Shown here in pieces: positions 54,699 through 63,692 of a stretch of DNA of 64,000 nucleotides; positions within the stretch are counted from its first letter, which is position 1; every line of letters starts with the position of its first letter. The stretch is taken from NCBI RefSeq assembly GCF_022647885.1, contig NZ_JALCLM010000001.1:1-64000 (forward strand), read 5' to 3'. The notes below the pieces were generated by a model. It saw only the letters and a list, made by a program, of their open reading frames with translations. It did not search any database and had not been told where the DNA came from. Source of the stretch: Bifidobacterium sp. (lineage in GTDB: Bacteria; Actinomycetota; Actinomycetes; Actinomycetales; Bifidobacteriaceae). The position numbers and the translations under genes are program-made.

Positions 54699-56072
54699 AT
54701 GGTCTCAGAAAATTACTATGACATAACCCAATGGCCCATAGGAAACCCACACGTTGATATTGGAGAAGTAATCAACAGCATTATTGCAGATGTCAAGAAT
54801 CACCAAGCAGACGTTTCATCCGGTGAAGACGGCAAACCTGGTGCAGTTATTGTTATACCCCCAGGAGACTATCATCTGAGGACCCAAGTGCTCATCGATA
54901 TTAGCTACCTAACAATACGAGGTTCGGGGCACGGGTTTATTTCATCAAGCATACGATTCAATACTCCTGACAATGAGCTAGCAAATTTCCATGATATCTG
55001 GCCAGGAGGAAGTCGGATTATCAACAATCTAGATAATTCTTCATTAAACAACGAAGCATCAGGTGCTGCTTTCCGAGTTGCACGTGAAGGAAGCCCAAGA
55101 ATTAGTTCAGTTGAATTCTCAAACTTTTGTATAGACGGCGTTCATTTCACTAATAACGGCCAAAATGCTCTTGATCCAGAAAACTCGTACCTCAATGCTA
55201 AAACAGGAATCTATATCGAGAGCGCTCAAGACTCTTTCCGTATCGTTGGTATGGGTTTTGTTTATCTTGAGCATGCGATCACAATCTACAATGCTGATGC
55301 ACTCAGTATTCACGACAATTTCATAGCTGAATGCAATAACTGTATTGAATTACGAGAATCAGGACAAGCCTCAAAAATAACCGACAATCTCATCGGCGCT
55401 GGGTACCGAGGGTACTCTATATATGCACAGAACTTTGGGGGCCTATTAATCACTTCAAACAATATATTCCCTAGAGGAGCAAGCACCATCTATTTTAGTG
55501 GCGTTGCAAGATCATCCGTCACAGGAAATCGCTTCCACTCTTTTTACCCAGGAGCTATTGAACTCAGCGACGGAAGCTCAGAAAATCTTATCAGCTCAAA
55601 TCATATCTACCGAGCCTTCGAACCTTGGCTCCCCATGAAGTTATATAACAACGGGAAAGATGATGATTATGGACTTATCCGAATACACGGCAGCAACAAC
55701 TCCATCATTGCCAATCATATTTCAGAAATTATTGACACTGAAAATATCCATCCGATAGGAATCCAACCTGTAATCATTAGAATTTCATCAGGAGGCTCAA
55801 ACTACGTTGCCACTAACCACATTGTTGCCATGACGGAACATGCTCAAACTCAGTCGGATGCCACGTCGCTGCCAGATAACACGGATTCCTGCTTCTCAAC
55901 TCAAGTTGAAGCCGTTCTTTCGAACCGATTTGCCGAGAGTATTGCAACTATCAACATTTTGATAGATTCAGATTCCACACACAATATTGTTCTCGATAGT
56001 GCAACGGAAAACCAGGCCATCCTTGACAGAAAACACAACGTTTTTCGCGCAATACCCTCTTTTGAAGAATAG
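54699..56072 (+). CDS. GH91 difructose-anhydride hydrolase / inulin fructotransferase family
   Basis: A right-handed beta-helix protein of 457 residues that matches inulin fructotransferases: DITQWPIGNPHVDIGEVINS, PGAVIVIPPGDYHLRTQVLI, the signature GMGFVYLEHAITIYNADALS and DNFIAECNNCIEL. Asp206 and Glu217, 11 residues apart, correspond to the family's catalytic pair. Secreted members convert inulin to difructose anhydride. This one has no signal peptide, like the intracellular DFA III hydrolases that open the anhydride to inulobiose. AGGAGG precedes the ATG. It faces the importer/GH32 operon across a shared operator region. Hydrolase versus transferase is inferred. Confidence 0.85.
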   Translation: MVSENYYDITQWPIGNPHVDIGEVINSIIADVKNHQADVSSGEDGKPGAVIVIPPGDYHLRTQVLIDISYLTIRGSGHGFISSSIRFNTPDNELANFHDIWPGGSRIINNLDNSSLNNEASGAAFRVAREGSPRISSVEFSNFCIDGVHFTNNGQNALDPENSYLNAKTGIYIESAQDSFRIVGMGFVYLEHAITIYNADALSIHDNFIAECNNCIELRESGQASKITDNLIGAGYRGYSIYAQNFGGLLITSNNIFPRGASTIYFSGVARSSVTGNRFHSFYPGAIELSDGSSENLISSNHIYRAFEPWLPMKLYNNGKDDDYGLIRIHGSNNSIIANHISEIIDTENIHPIGIQPVIIRISSGGSNYVATNHIVAMTEHAQTQSDATSLPDNTDSCFSTQVEAVLSNRFAESIATINILIDSDSTHNIVLDSATENQAILDRKHNVFRAIPSFEE

Positions 56073-56376
56073 AGTGCCCACACAGCTGAAATTACAATCT
56101 TAACTAAAGTCTCATGAATTCGTGTGCGCAAGGTGTTGCAAATATCCATATGCGCACACAGACATCCCAATACTGCACTGTTACGAAAGGTAAGGAAAAT
56201 GCTTTTCAGGTTGCGCCCAACTCACATCCTAAAGCCTCGGTGCCAACACGCTGAGGCTCATAATCCGCTGTCATAGCAGCAACATAACACAGCCGAGTCA
56301 CATTGAAACATATATGCATGTATATTCCGCTCCTCACACAATCACTCTTGAGCTGACAACCCAATCTGCCTATAGA
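56073..56376. other. Intergenic after GH91
   Basis: A possible weak terminator for GH91 is formed by AGCCTC (56232-56237) and GAGGCT (56252-56257) with an inner GTG/CAC. No gene was seen. Confidence 0.35.
56348..56376 (+). promoter_or_regulatory. Promoter of yaaA
   Basis: TTGAGC (56348-56353), 17-nt spacer, TATAGA (56371-56376). Transcription from here would start at or after ATG 56377, which favours GTG 56386 on a leaderless mRNA. Confidence 0.45.
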
Positions 56377-56385
56377 ATGAACGGC

Positions 56386-57186
56386 GTGCGTATTTTACTT
56401 CCACCTTCCGAAGGCAAAACGTTCCCAAGCTCTGGCCCTGTGCTTAATCTTCAGCAGCTGTCATACCCTGAACTCACTGCTGCACGACGGCAAGTGTTAG
56501 AAGCCCTGATTGAAGTATCCGCCAGGGATGACGCCGCAGAAATCCTCAAAGTAGGCAAACGCATCATGCCAGAGGTCGTAGCCCAACGCGACATCATCGA
56601 TATGCCCTGCGCCCCAGCGCGGGAAATATACACCGGCGTGCTCTATCAGGCAGCACAACTACATAGCAATGACGACGTGATGATTTTCTCAGGCTTATTT
56701 GGCGTCACTACAGCCGAAGATCTTATCCCCGCCTACCGTCTGTCGATGAATACCTCATTACCGAGGATCGGTAGTCTCAAAACATTCTGGCGACGTGAAT
56801 TAGCAAAGGCAGGCTTCAATCGAACGGATACTAACAAGCAGCACTTCGACATCGCCAGTAAGCATATTGACAGCGACACAATAACGACGGTTGATATGCG
56901 TTCTGGTGGGTATCAGGTCACCGCTACATGGGGGCAATGGTGGGATCTACGCGTGCTGGATTCACGCGGCAAAGTCATCACTCATGCTGCCAAACACTAT
57001 CGGGGATTACTGACGCGAGCATTACTCGATGCTGAGCACATAACGCAGCAAGAACGCAACAGCACACTTACCAGAACTGACAAGCACAAAACGAATATCG
57101 ATGTGGCACAAGTCGCCCACACACTCGGTCATGTCGAGATTACACACAACGGTTCTCGCCATCACATCACCTTGAGACTCGACTAA
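56386..57186 (+). CDS. yaaA: YaaA-family peroxide-stress protein
   Basis: A protein of 266 residues of the YaaA/DUF328 family with RILLPPSEGKT at the start, LYQAAQLHSNDDVMIFSGLF-GV and YRLSMNTSLP, and a late MRSGGY and KHYRGLLTRALL segment. E. coli YaaA lowers free intracellular iron under peroxide stress; this branch is typical of Actinobacteria. GTG 56386 is chosen from the promoter position and family start; ATG 56377 is the alternative. The tail after ITQQERNS is longer than in E. coli. Confidence 0.8.
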   Translation: MRILLPPSEGKTFPSSGPVLNLQQLSYPELTAARRQVLEALIEVSARDDAAEILKVGKRIMPEVVAQRDIIDMPCAPAREIYTGVLYQAAQLHSNDDVMIFSGLFGVTTAEDLIPAYRLSMNTSLPRIGSLKTFWRRELAKAGFNRTDTNKQHFDIASKHIDSDTITTVDMRSGGYQVTATWGQWWDLRVLDSRGKVITHAAKHYRGLLTRALLDAEHITQQERNSTLTRTDKHKTNIDVAQVAHTLGHVEITHNGSRHHITLRLD

Positions 57187-57319
57187 AGTCGGGACACGGT
57201 AAACCATCAATGCTTTGCATGAGGACACCGGTGAGGCACCGCACATCTTGAACAACCCACACGAATATGAGGTCAATATATTTACGTCAATATATACGAT
57301 ATTCTGGGATTCTTCGCGC

Positions 57320-57901
57320 TCATTCGCAGGCCATTGATACCACAATCCGAGTTGGTGTGGGGTGAGACACTATCGTAAAACCTTGATCCAGAAAAGTAGT
57401 GGCAGTTCCTACAAAAAGACTAGCATTTGACACTTTTGCCTCCCGATTATCAATTGGGTAGGCTTCGATGCTTCTTGCATGGCCATCCTTCGCATACTCC
57501 ACCGCCGCCCGAATCAGTATTGCAGTGAGTCCTTTTCTCCTGTATTCCCTACGTATTGAGAAACACGTAATCGCCCAAACGCTTGTCTCCTCGAAGGGCT
57601 CTTTTGAACCCGCCTTCACGATTCTCGACCGTTGCAAACGTCGTTGGTGCGGACGTGGACCTACTCGCACCCATCCAGCAGGGATATCGCCAACATAAGC
57701 GATTATTCCTGGAGCTGGCCCTGATGCGATCTCATCATGCAAAGCCGATTTACGTTCCTCAACGGAACACTCACGCCACCTAGCCCCTTGCATCACCGGC
57801 CACATACACTGACAGCTCTTACCGTCACCGCCACCGTTGAGCACATCTTGAAGGTCGTGCCATCGACCAACTGTTGCCGGCCTTGTGAAGATACCTTCCA
57901 T
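57320..57901 (-). CDS. GNAT-family N-acetyltransferase
   Basis: A protein of 193 residues with the GNAT core: ITCFSIRREYRRKGLTAILI (R/QxxGxG/A acetyl-CoA loop as RRKG) and a late FLDQGFTIV strand. The early W...CQCMW segment is typical of a branch found beside stress genes in Actinobacteria. ATG 57901 has no Shine-Dalgarno. The acceptor is unknown. Confidence 0.8.
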   Translation of the reverse strand: MEGIFTRPATVGRWHDLQDVLNGGGDGKSCQCMWPVMQGARWRECSVEERKSALHDEIASGPAPGIIAYVGDIPAGWVRVGPRPHQRRLQRSRIVKAGSKEPFEETSVWAITCFSIRREYRRKGLTAILIRAAVEYAKDGHARSIEAYPIDNREAKVSNASLFVGTATTFLDQGFTIVSHPTPTRIVVSMACE

Positions 57902-57933
57902 GCACACAAACTACCACTTTCGGGAAATGTCTT

Positions 57934-57992
57934 AGCTAACACATGGCATTATTTCAACGGGCTCTAGAAGGTTTACACGTTAGCTGTTGAAA
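57934..57992. repeat. Two interleaved 7-bp inverted repeats (possible pseudoknot)
   Basis: AGCTAAC (57934-57940) pairs with GTTAGCT (57979-57985), and TTTCAAC (57952-57958) pairs with GTTGAAA (57986-57992). Arms alternate a-b-a'-b', the order of an H-type pseudoknot. It sits between the glycosyltransferase stop and the GNAT start. Confidence 0.3.
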
Positions 57993-57996
57993 ACGC

Positions 57997-58911
57997 TCAT
58001 TGAGATGAAACTTCACTGCTGGATCGCAGGCGGACTGCCGCAGCCATACCACCGTCACCATAACTAGGTTCTTGCATAAAGGATCGGCTCAGAGTTTTCT
58101 TCGCAAGAAGCTCCGGATGAGTACGCACGGTGCTTTCCCACAATTCCAGCCGCTGCATGGAGATAGTTTCAACCCCAAGAATGGCATCGCAGAGATGCAT
58201 ATGGTAACTCTGTGCGTGTTTGCAAATTATGAGTCGCATGAGTTCGAGTCGCTTGTTCATACTGGCAATATTCGACGAATTCGGGGTCGTTCGATATTCA
58301 ATCAGCGTCTGAGGGATGATGTCAATATGACTGGATGGTGACCCGATTTGCTCAGCATATTCTAAGAGCGTCAGGTAGAAATCCCAATCTTCAAATCCCT
58401 CTTGCATCTCCTCGTCATATCCGCCCACAGCAAGTGCGAGGTTGCGTCGAAGCATACACGCCGCAGGACAATTATTACGCGCTAAAAATGCGCTGATACC
58501 CCCACCTAATGGTTTGACCGTAGACTCAAGCACCCCAAAAGTTCTCAGCCAAGAAGACACTGCAATAACATCATCATCTTGATTGAACAACTCTACGGCT
58601 TTCTCCAAGAATTGCGGTCTGAATCGGTCATCACCATCAAGCAAGGCTACAAAAGTACTTGTTGATGCTCTGATACCAGTGTTCCGCGCAGCGCAAACCC
58701 CACGATTACTCTGATGAATAACCCGCACACCACCGTTTGCCAATTCATCTAGCACACGAATCGTCTTCTTGTCATGTGAACCGTCATCAACGATGATGAT
58801 ATTTGAAGCCTGAAGCGTCTGTGCGCGTACTGAGTCGACCGCCTCGACTATATAATCGGCTTGATTACAACATGGAATTACTACAGTGATATCACTGGCA
58901 TCATCGCTCAT
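57997..58911 (-). CDS. Family 2 glycosyltransferase
   Basis: A GT-A-fold enzyme of 304 residues: ITVVIPCCNQADYIVEAVDS, NIIIVDDGSHD, the DxD-type LLDGDDRFRPQ and the later EGFEDWDFYL with the probable catalytic base. It has no membrane helix. Its sugar donor and acceptor are unknown. AGGATG precedes the ATG. It could act in cell-surface glycan assembly together with the GT at 62628. Confidence 0.87.
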   Translation of the reverse strand: MSDDASDITVVIPCCNQADYIVEAVDSVRAQTLQASNIIIVDDGSHDKKTIRVLDELANGGVRVIHQSNRGVCAARNTGIRASTSTFVALLDGDDRFRPQFLEKAVELFNQDDDVIAVSSWLRTFGVLESTVKPLGGGISAFLARNNCPAACMLRRNLALAVGGYDEEMQEGFEDWDFYLTLLEYAEQIGSPSSHIDIIPQTLIEYRTTPNSSNIASMNKRLELMRLIICKHAQSYHMHLCDAILGVETISMQRLELWESTVRTHPELLAKKTLSRSFMQEPSYGDGGMAAAVRLRSSSEVSSQ

Positions 58912-59387
58912 AACAACATCCTACCTAGAATTGGCAGCGGCAACATCTCACCGAATGCAAGGCTGAATTTTCCAAGCTAACTGCTCCCATCACATCACTC
59001 CTTTCACCGCCTGATCGTCAGCAATCCAAGAGGTCTAGAGAGAGCATGTGCAAGCTAGAGGATGTGGCGAGACCATCCTGCATGAGGGTCATATATCATC
59101 TCTTCTCGCTTCGAATTTATTGCGGGGAGATCACTATTGATACGGTTCGGAATATGACTTTGTCCTAAGTCGTGCGTAGTCTTGCTTGTGAATTATCTAC
59201 GGGGAAGGGCTCATATGTGTAGATGTATCACCATGAGCCGCTATTCCATACGTGTTTTCCTATATCTAATGAGAACGTCAATCTGATTTGTTCCTGTGCC
59301 CCTCACTTAATCGTCATAGCACGATGGCTGAGGGCTTCAACGCAACGTTAACGTACTATTTCATTATTCCAGAGGAAAACACTATTC
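58912..59387. other. Intergenic before MFS gene
   Basis: 476 nt without a gene. GGCTCAT and ATGAGCC around 59208-59240 form a 7-bp inverted repeat. Nothing else is clear. Confidence 0.35.
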
Positions 59388-60662
59388 ATGAAGAAACTCA
59401 TGCTGCCCAAAACAGGTTGGAGACGAAACACTTCATTTCTCCTGTCAGGCCAGTTCATTTCAATTTTTGGTTCAAGTCTTGTTCAATATGCAATTACTTG
59501 GGATTTAGCTATTCGTACAAATTCCGGAATCGTGGCCATGTTAGGATTCGCATTTGCCAATGTTCCACAGGCATTGATGTCGATATTCGGTGGGTGGCTG
59601 GCCGACCGTTTCCCTCGCGGGGCACTTATCAATATCCCAGATATGGTCACCGCTATGTTTTCAATAGGCCTCGCGGTGGGATACGCCACAAACCATGCTT
59701 CGGTGATGCTCGTCTACACAGTACTATTTGTCAGATCATTGGCCGCTGGGGTTCAATCGCCGGCAGTGGACTCGTATCTTCCGAGCCTTACCCCCACATC
59801 ACATCTCATGAGAGTGAATTCCATTAATGGCATACTCCAGTCAGGAATAACGATACTTGCTCCCGTTCTGAGTGCGGCGCTCATCGGCACCTTCCGCATG
59901 CAGTCCATCCTTATCGTCGATGCTATAACCGCACTGGTAGGCATCAGTCTGCTGCTGCTTATCCGCGAAGCGCCGGCACCCCTAATCAATGCCGGGGACC
60001 GGAAAGTTCAGCGTCCCTCCATAATGTCGGATATACGTGAGGGTTTAACATATTGCAGACATCATCCAATCGTTGGAAGAACTATGGTGGTGTTTGCCAT
60101 ATGTTTCATTCTGTGTGTTGCACCTATCGGCATGAACCCGATCTTTGTAAACCGAAATTTCACGAATGAATCCCTGAATCTAGCATGGATGACACTGCGA
60201 ACCGCGACCGATAAGCTCGCATTGCTTGAGTTGATGTATGGAGTTGGCGCAATAGCCGGAGGACTGATTATGACCGTGTGGGGAGGATTCCATCGTCGCT
60301 TCACTTCAATGGGAGTCGCTATGTCCGGTCTGGCCTCCGCCAACATATTGATGGGATTTTCAGCATCTAGCATGGTTGATTCCGTCTGGATATTCGCGCT
60401 GTCCTACACTGTTACGGGGTTTGTCGCCCCACTGCTGCTGGCGCCCGCATCCACGCTGATTCAGGAAACGGTTGAAGCGTCAATGCTGGGGCGAGTATTC
60501 GGATTACTCAACGCAGTCCGAACATTGTCACTTCCTCTGGGGCTGTCTATCATCGGACCGCTTGCGGATCTCATTCCCATTGAATGGGTGTACATTGGCG
60601 CCGGTCTCTTGGCACTCCCCGTGGCCCTATGGATCATGTTCACTTCTGCAGAAAGAGGCTGA
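59388..60662 (+). CDS. MFS transporter
   Basis: A transporter of 424 residues with about 12 helices. The motif A-like GGWLADRFPRG lies after helix 2, and a second GVGAIAGGLIMTVWGGFHRR is seen near the middle. It resembles the MefA/Bcr-type efflux branch (LSGQFISIFGSSLVQYAITW). GAGGAAAAC precedes the ATG. No regulator gene is adjacent. The substrate is unknown. Confidence 0.85.
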   Translation: MKKLMLPKTGWRRNTSFLLSGQFISIFGSSLVQYAITWDLAIRTNSGIVAMLGFAFANVPQALMSIFGGWLADRFPRGALINIPDMVTAMFSIGLAVGYATNHASVMLVYTVLFVRSLAAGVQSPAVDSYLPSLTPTSHLMRVNSINGILQSGITILAPVLSAALIGTFRMQSILIVDAITALVGISLLLLIREAPAPLINAGDRKVQRPSIMSDIREGLTYCRHHPIVGRTMVVFAICFILCVAPIGMNPIFVNRNFTNESLNLAWMTLRTATDKLALLELMYGVGAIAGGLIMTVWGGFHRRFTSMGVAMSGLASANILMGFSASSMVDSVWIFALSYTVTGFVAPLLLAPASTLIQETVEASMLGRVFGLLNAVRTLSLPLGLSIIGPLADLIPIEWVYIGAGLLALPVALWIMFTSAERG

Positions 60663-61447
60663 CTGAGTCCCCTACGAATGAACATAACAGGGTTCGAGTT
60701 ATATCAGAGTACGAGCACATATAAATCACCATCCACCACCCTCGACCTGAGGGCGGCGGTACCGTCCGGCCTAGACCATTCGAAGTCAACGGAATATGAC
60801 CTCTTCAACAGATTATGCTGTTCCAGACTCCAGATATTTTTCTTGGCCTCAACCACCCCACTATCGTCGGATGGCACCGAAAATGAGCAGGACGTATGGA
60901 TCTGCGTCAAAAGATCAGTCGAATCCTTCCGATACCTAACTCGACATGTCCGAAGAAACTACCCAGTGGTAACTACAGCATCTTGGGCCTCAAACCACTG
61001 TCCAGATTGGAATCGTAATGTTATCTTGTCCTGAGCACCATTGAGAGACCAGTGCAGACCTATTACCGCACATCCACTGCTGAGTAATATCCATAAATCG
61101 CTCGTCTCATGCCGCCAGAGTATACAACTGATGAGTAAGTACAGAAGTCTCATTTCCTCACTGTCGACCACTGAGAATAAACGCAGAAACAACTTTGGCG
61201 GCGTCCTCTTGAGAGCCGACTGTTCGCGGAGCATCAGCAAAAGAATGACTACTATCTCAAGCACACTCGGTGAAAGATCCATACAATGCATCGTTCAACT
61301 GCACGACCACCGACAAGCACGCCGCAATGATGAGATTCTTCTTCTCCAATGTACTCGATTTGGGTGTATCTCTTATGGCAGTGCTCATCTATTTCGCCGC
61401 ACTTCCAGTTTTATATTGAATAGGCAGACATGCGTATGGTTATAGTA
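60663..61447. other. Possible decayed gene, minus strand
   Basis: No intact gene. On the minus strand, protein-like stretches in two frames, HETSDLWILLSSGCAVIGLH (about 61100) and SVDFEWSRPDGTAALRSRVV (about 60740), may be parts of one lost gene ending at 60704. No family is recognised. Confidence 0.25.
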
Positions 61448-61463
61448 TTGTACGTACGTACAA
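61448..61463. promoter_or_regulatory. 16-bp perfect palindrome, operator candidate
   Basis: TTGTACGTACGTACAA lies 124 nt before the DUF1349 start and contains a -35-like TTGTAC. A perfect palindrome of this length suggests a dimeric repressor site. Confidence 0.45.
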
Positions 61464-61586
61464 TTTGTTATATGGGGAAGTAATACTGTCTGCATAGGAG
61501 CAAACACAGGTATAAACGACAACGCTACTGACATTTCATGTTGTTTTCCTATAATCCTGCCGCTGCTCTCGAAAGGGATGAGTACC

Positions 61587-62171
61587 GTGAGTGAAGCAAT
61601 TTCTTGGAATGAAGGCCGCTGGACTCATAGCCCTGCAGCCTCAGAAGAATTCGGTTCATCATTACGCGTCACTGCCAACGAAGGCTCAGATGCTTGGCGA
61701 ACTACCTCCTACGGATTCATCCATGACTCAGAGCACGCACTGGTCAGACCTTTTCTTACTAGCAGCGCCATGGAAATCACCTTTGCTACAAACATGTCGC
61801 AGCAATTCGACCAGGCAGGATTATTTATTCTCGCCGACAAATCGCACTGGATAAAAGCAGGATTAGAACAGTCGGATGGCGTACTTCAACTTGGCGCTGT
61901 GGTCACTGACAACCGTTCTGATTGGTCGGTTTCACCCACACCAGAGTGGAATCACCGCATCATCACCATACGAGCCAGCTGGTCCAATAATGCCATCACT
62001 CTCCGTGCAAAAGCAGATGATGAAGCGTTCCGACTAGTCAGAGTCATTCCCTTTGACGACAGAGAGGGCGTTGAGGCAGGGCCATACATATGTGCACCCA
62101 CTCGTGCAGGGTTCACTATCGACTTTCTGTCATGGCGCACCACCGCTGCTGACATTTCCCTCCATGACTGA
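61587..62171 (+). CDS. DUF1349 concanavalin-like protein
   Basis: A cytoplasmic protein of 194 residues. MEITFATNMSQQFDQAGLFI, HWIKAGLEQSDG, DWSVSPTPEWNHRIITIRAS and a late AGPYICAPTRAGF match DUF1349 (jelly-roll, relatives of yeast Ree1). Its biochemical role is unknown; a sugar-binding function is suspected. GTG 61587 has AAAGGG at good distance, whereas ATG 61578 abuts the same sequence. Confidence 0.8.
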   Translation: MSEAISWNEGRWTHSPAASEEFGSSLRVTANEGSDAWRTTSYGFIHDSEHALVRPFLTSSAMEITFATNMSQQFDQAGLFILADKSHWIKAGLEQSDGVLQLGAVVTDNRSDWSVSPTPEWNHRIITIRASWSNNAITLRAKADDEAFRLVRVIPFDDREGVEAGPYICAPTRAGFTIDFLSWRTTAADISLHD

Positions 62172-62309
62172 GATGCATTGGTCTAATACATAAGAACGCC
62201 GGCACATAACAGACCATCCATGCATGAGAAAAGACATATTATGCATATTTGTCACTGTGATTCTCAAGAGGACTGATAATAGATTCACATCGGACGAAGG
62301 GGTCATGGT

Positions 62310-62612
62310 ATGAAAAGGAGAACCATCAATACTTGGCGAGCGCCACATAAATGTTCAGTGGAACCGTGCCTAAGATTGTTACCACTATCAGCACTAGCTG
62401 TTAATAATCAGCCTCATATAACTGCTCTGGCAGCTAAAGCTCTCAATCAACGAATTTTTGAGATAGTACACACCCCGCGTACAGGAAAGACAGGCACACT
62501 GGCATCAAGATACCTCATATCAGCATGGCCTTACACCGGATACATCCGGCGGAAATACCCGAGGGATGAGCATGGTATGAGATTATTGTGTGCACTCAGT
62601 CACCACCAGTGA
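62310..62612 (+). CDS. Possible small protein, unknown
   Basis: A 100-residue basic frame (MKRRTINTWRAPHKCSVEPC) with GAAGGGG before the ATG, ending 15 nt before the glycosyltransferase. No family is recognised and the composition is unusual (many Arg and His), so it may be a chance frame. The rest of 62172-62627 shows nothing else. Confidence 0.25.
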   Translation: MKRRTINTWRAPHKCSVEPCLRLLPLSALAVNNQPHITALAAKALNQRIFEIVHTPRTGKTGTLASRYLISAWPYTGYIRRKYPRDEHGMRLLCALSHHQ

Positions 62613-62627
62613 GCGAGGATAAAACAG

Positions 62628-63683
62628 ATGACCAGCGTATTAGCATCCCATGTGCCCTCTGACGGCGTGACGTTATCATTCATTGTCCCTGCGTACAATG
62701 TGAGTTCCTATCTGGAAAGATGCCTATCGTCTCTGATACTGCCTCAAGCAGATGATATCGAGATCATCATCGTTGATGATGGCTCCACGGATATCACCGG
62801 ACTCATAGCTGACGACTTTGCGAGCAGATACCCCAAGACTGTGAAAGTGATCCACCAGACAAATCAAGGTCACGGTGGTGCAATTAATACTGGACTCAAT
62901 AACGTAAGTGGTGCATACGTCAAAGTCATTGATGCCGACGACTGGGTAAATGGTGATTCCCTATCCACTGTGCTTTCGACTTTGCGACAGCAGTGCTCTA
63001 GCGACGCACCTATTGACATAGTGGTCACTAATTACGTGTATGAGAAACAACATAGACGATTCAAACATACTGTGCGTTTCGATAATGTCATGACACCAGA
63101 TATGAGACTTTCTTGGGACGAGATCGGCGAATTCCGCGCACACCAATATCTCATCATGCACGCTCTGATTTTCAAAACCTCAGTGTTGAGACAGTCAGGG
63201 GTGAGCTTACCTTCGCACACTTTTTATGTCGATTTCATCTATTCGTATCAGCCACTCCCCTTCGCTTCAACCCTGCTATATCTCGATACCGATTTCTATC
63301 GATATTTCACAGGACGACATGGCCAGTCTGTGGAAACAAAAACCATGGTTTCTCGAGTAGATCAGTTGCTTCGTGTGAATCGAATCATGACACTGATTAC
63401 ACCGGAAGCAGACAGAATCCCGTCGGGCCTGTATCGATACATGATTCATTACCTGTCAATCAACTGCGTCGTAACTTCAACATTTCTTATCTTGTCAAAA
63501 AAGCAAGAAAACTACGTCATGGAACAACACCTGTGGAAACAACTGGAGCGACAGTCTTCCACCATAGCTGCAGACGTACGTGCATCGACATTATGCCGTC
63601 TCATCAATATCCCAGGTCAGACAGGCAGACTGGCGGTACGCTGTGGGTACAAAATTGCTGAAGCAGCAATTGGCTTTAATTAG
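62628..63683 (+). CDS. Family 2 glycosyltransferase
   Basis: A GT-A enzyme of 351 residues: LSFIVPAYNVSSYLERCLSS, DIEIIIVDDGSTD, QTNQGHGGAINTGLNNVSGA and DADDWVNGDS, with the DxD metal site. The C-terminal half (RHGQSVETKTM) fits the WcaA-like branch acting on exopolysaccharide or surface glycan. GAGGAT precedes the ATG. It has no membrane helices. Confidence 0.87.
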   Translation: MTSVLASHVPSDGVTLSFIVPAYNVSSYLERCLSSLILPQADDIEIIIVDDGSTDITGLIADDFASRYPKTVKVIHQTNQGHGGAINTGLNNVSGAYVKVIDADDWVNGDSLSTVLSTLRQQCSSDAPIDIVVTNYVYEKQHRRFKHTVRFDNVMTPDMRLSWDEIGEFRAHQYLIMHALIFKTSVLRQSGVSLPSHTFYVDFIYSYQPLPFASTLLYLDTDFYRYFTGRHGQSVETKTMVSRVDQLLRVNRIMTLITPEADRIPSGLYRYMIHYLSINCVVTSTFLILSKKQENYVMEQHLWKQLERQSSTIAADVRASTLCRLINIPGQTGRLAVRCGYKIAEAAIGFN

Positions 63684-63692
63684 CTCAAGCAA

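Noticed and set aside
54699-56072. Reading the GH91 gene as a secreted inulin fructotransferase or a pectate lyase
   Set aside because: The beta-helix alone would allow pectate lyase, but the GMGFVYLEHA and IAECNNCIEL segments are specific to GH91. No signal peptide is present, so secretion to act on polymeric inulin is unlikely.
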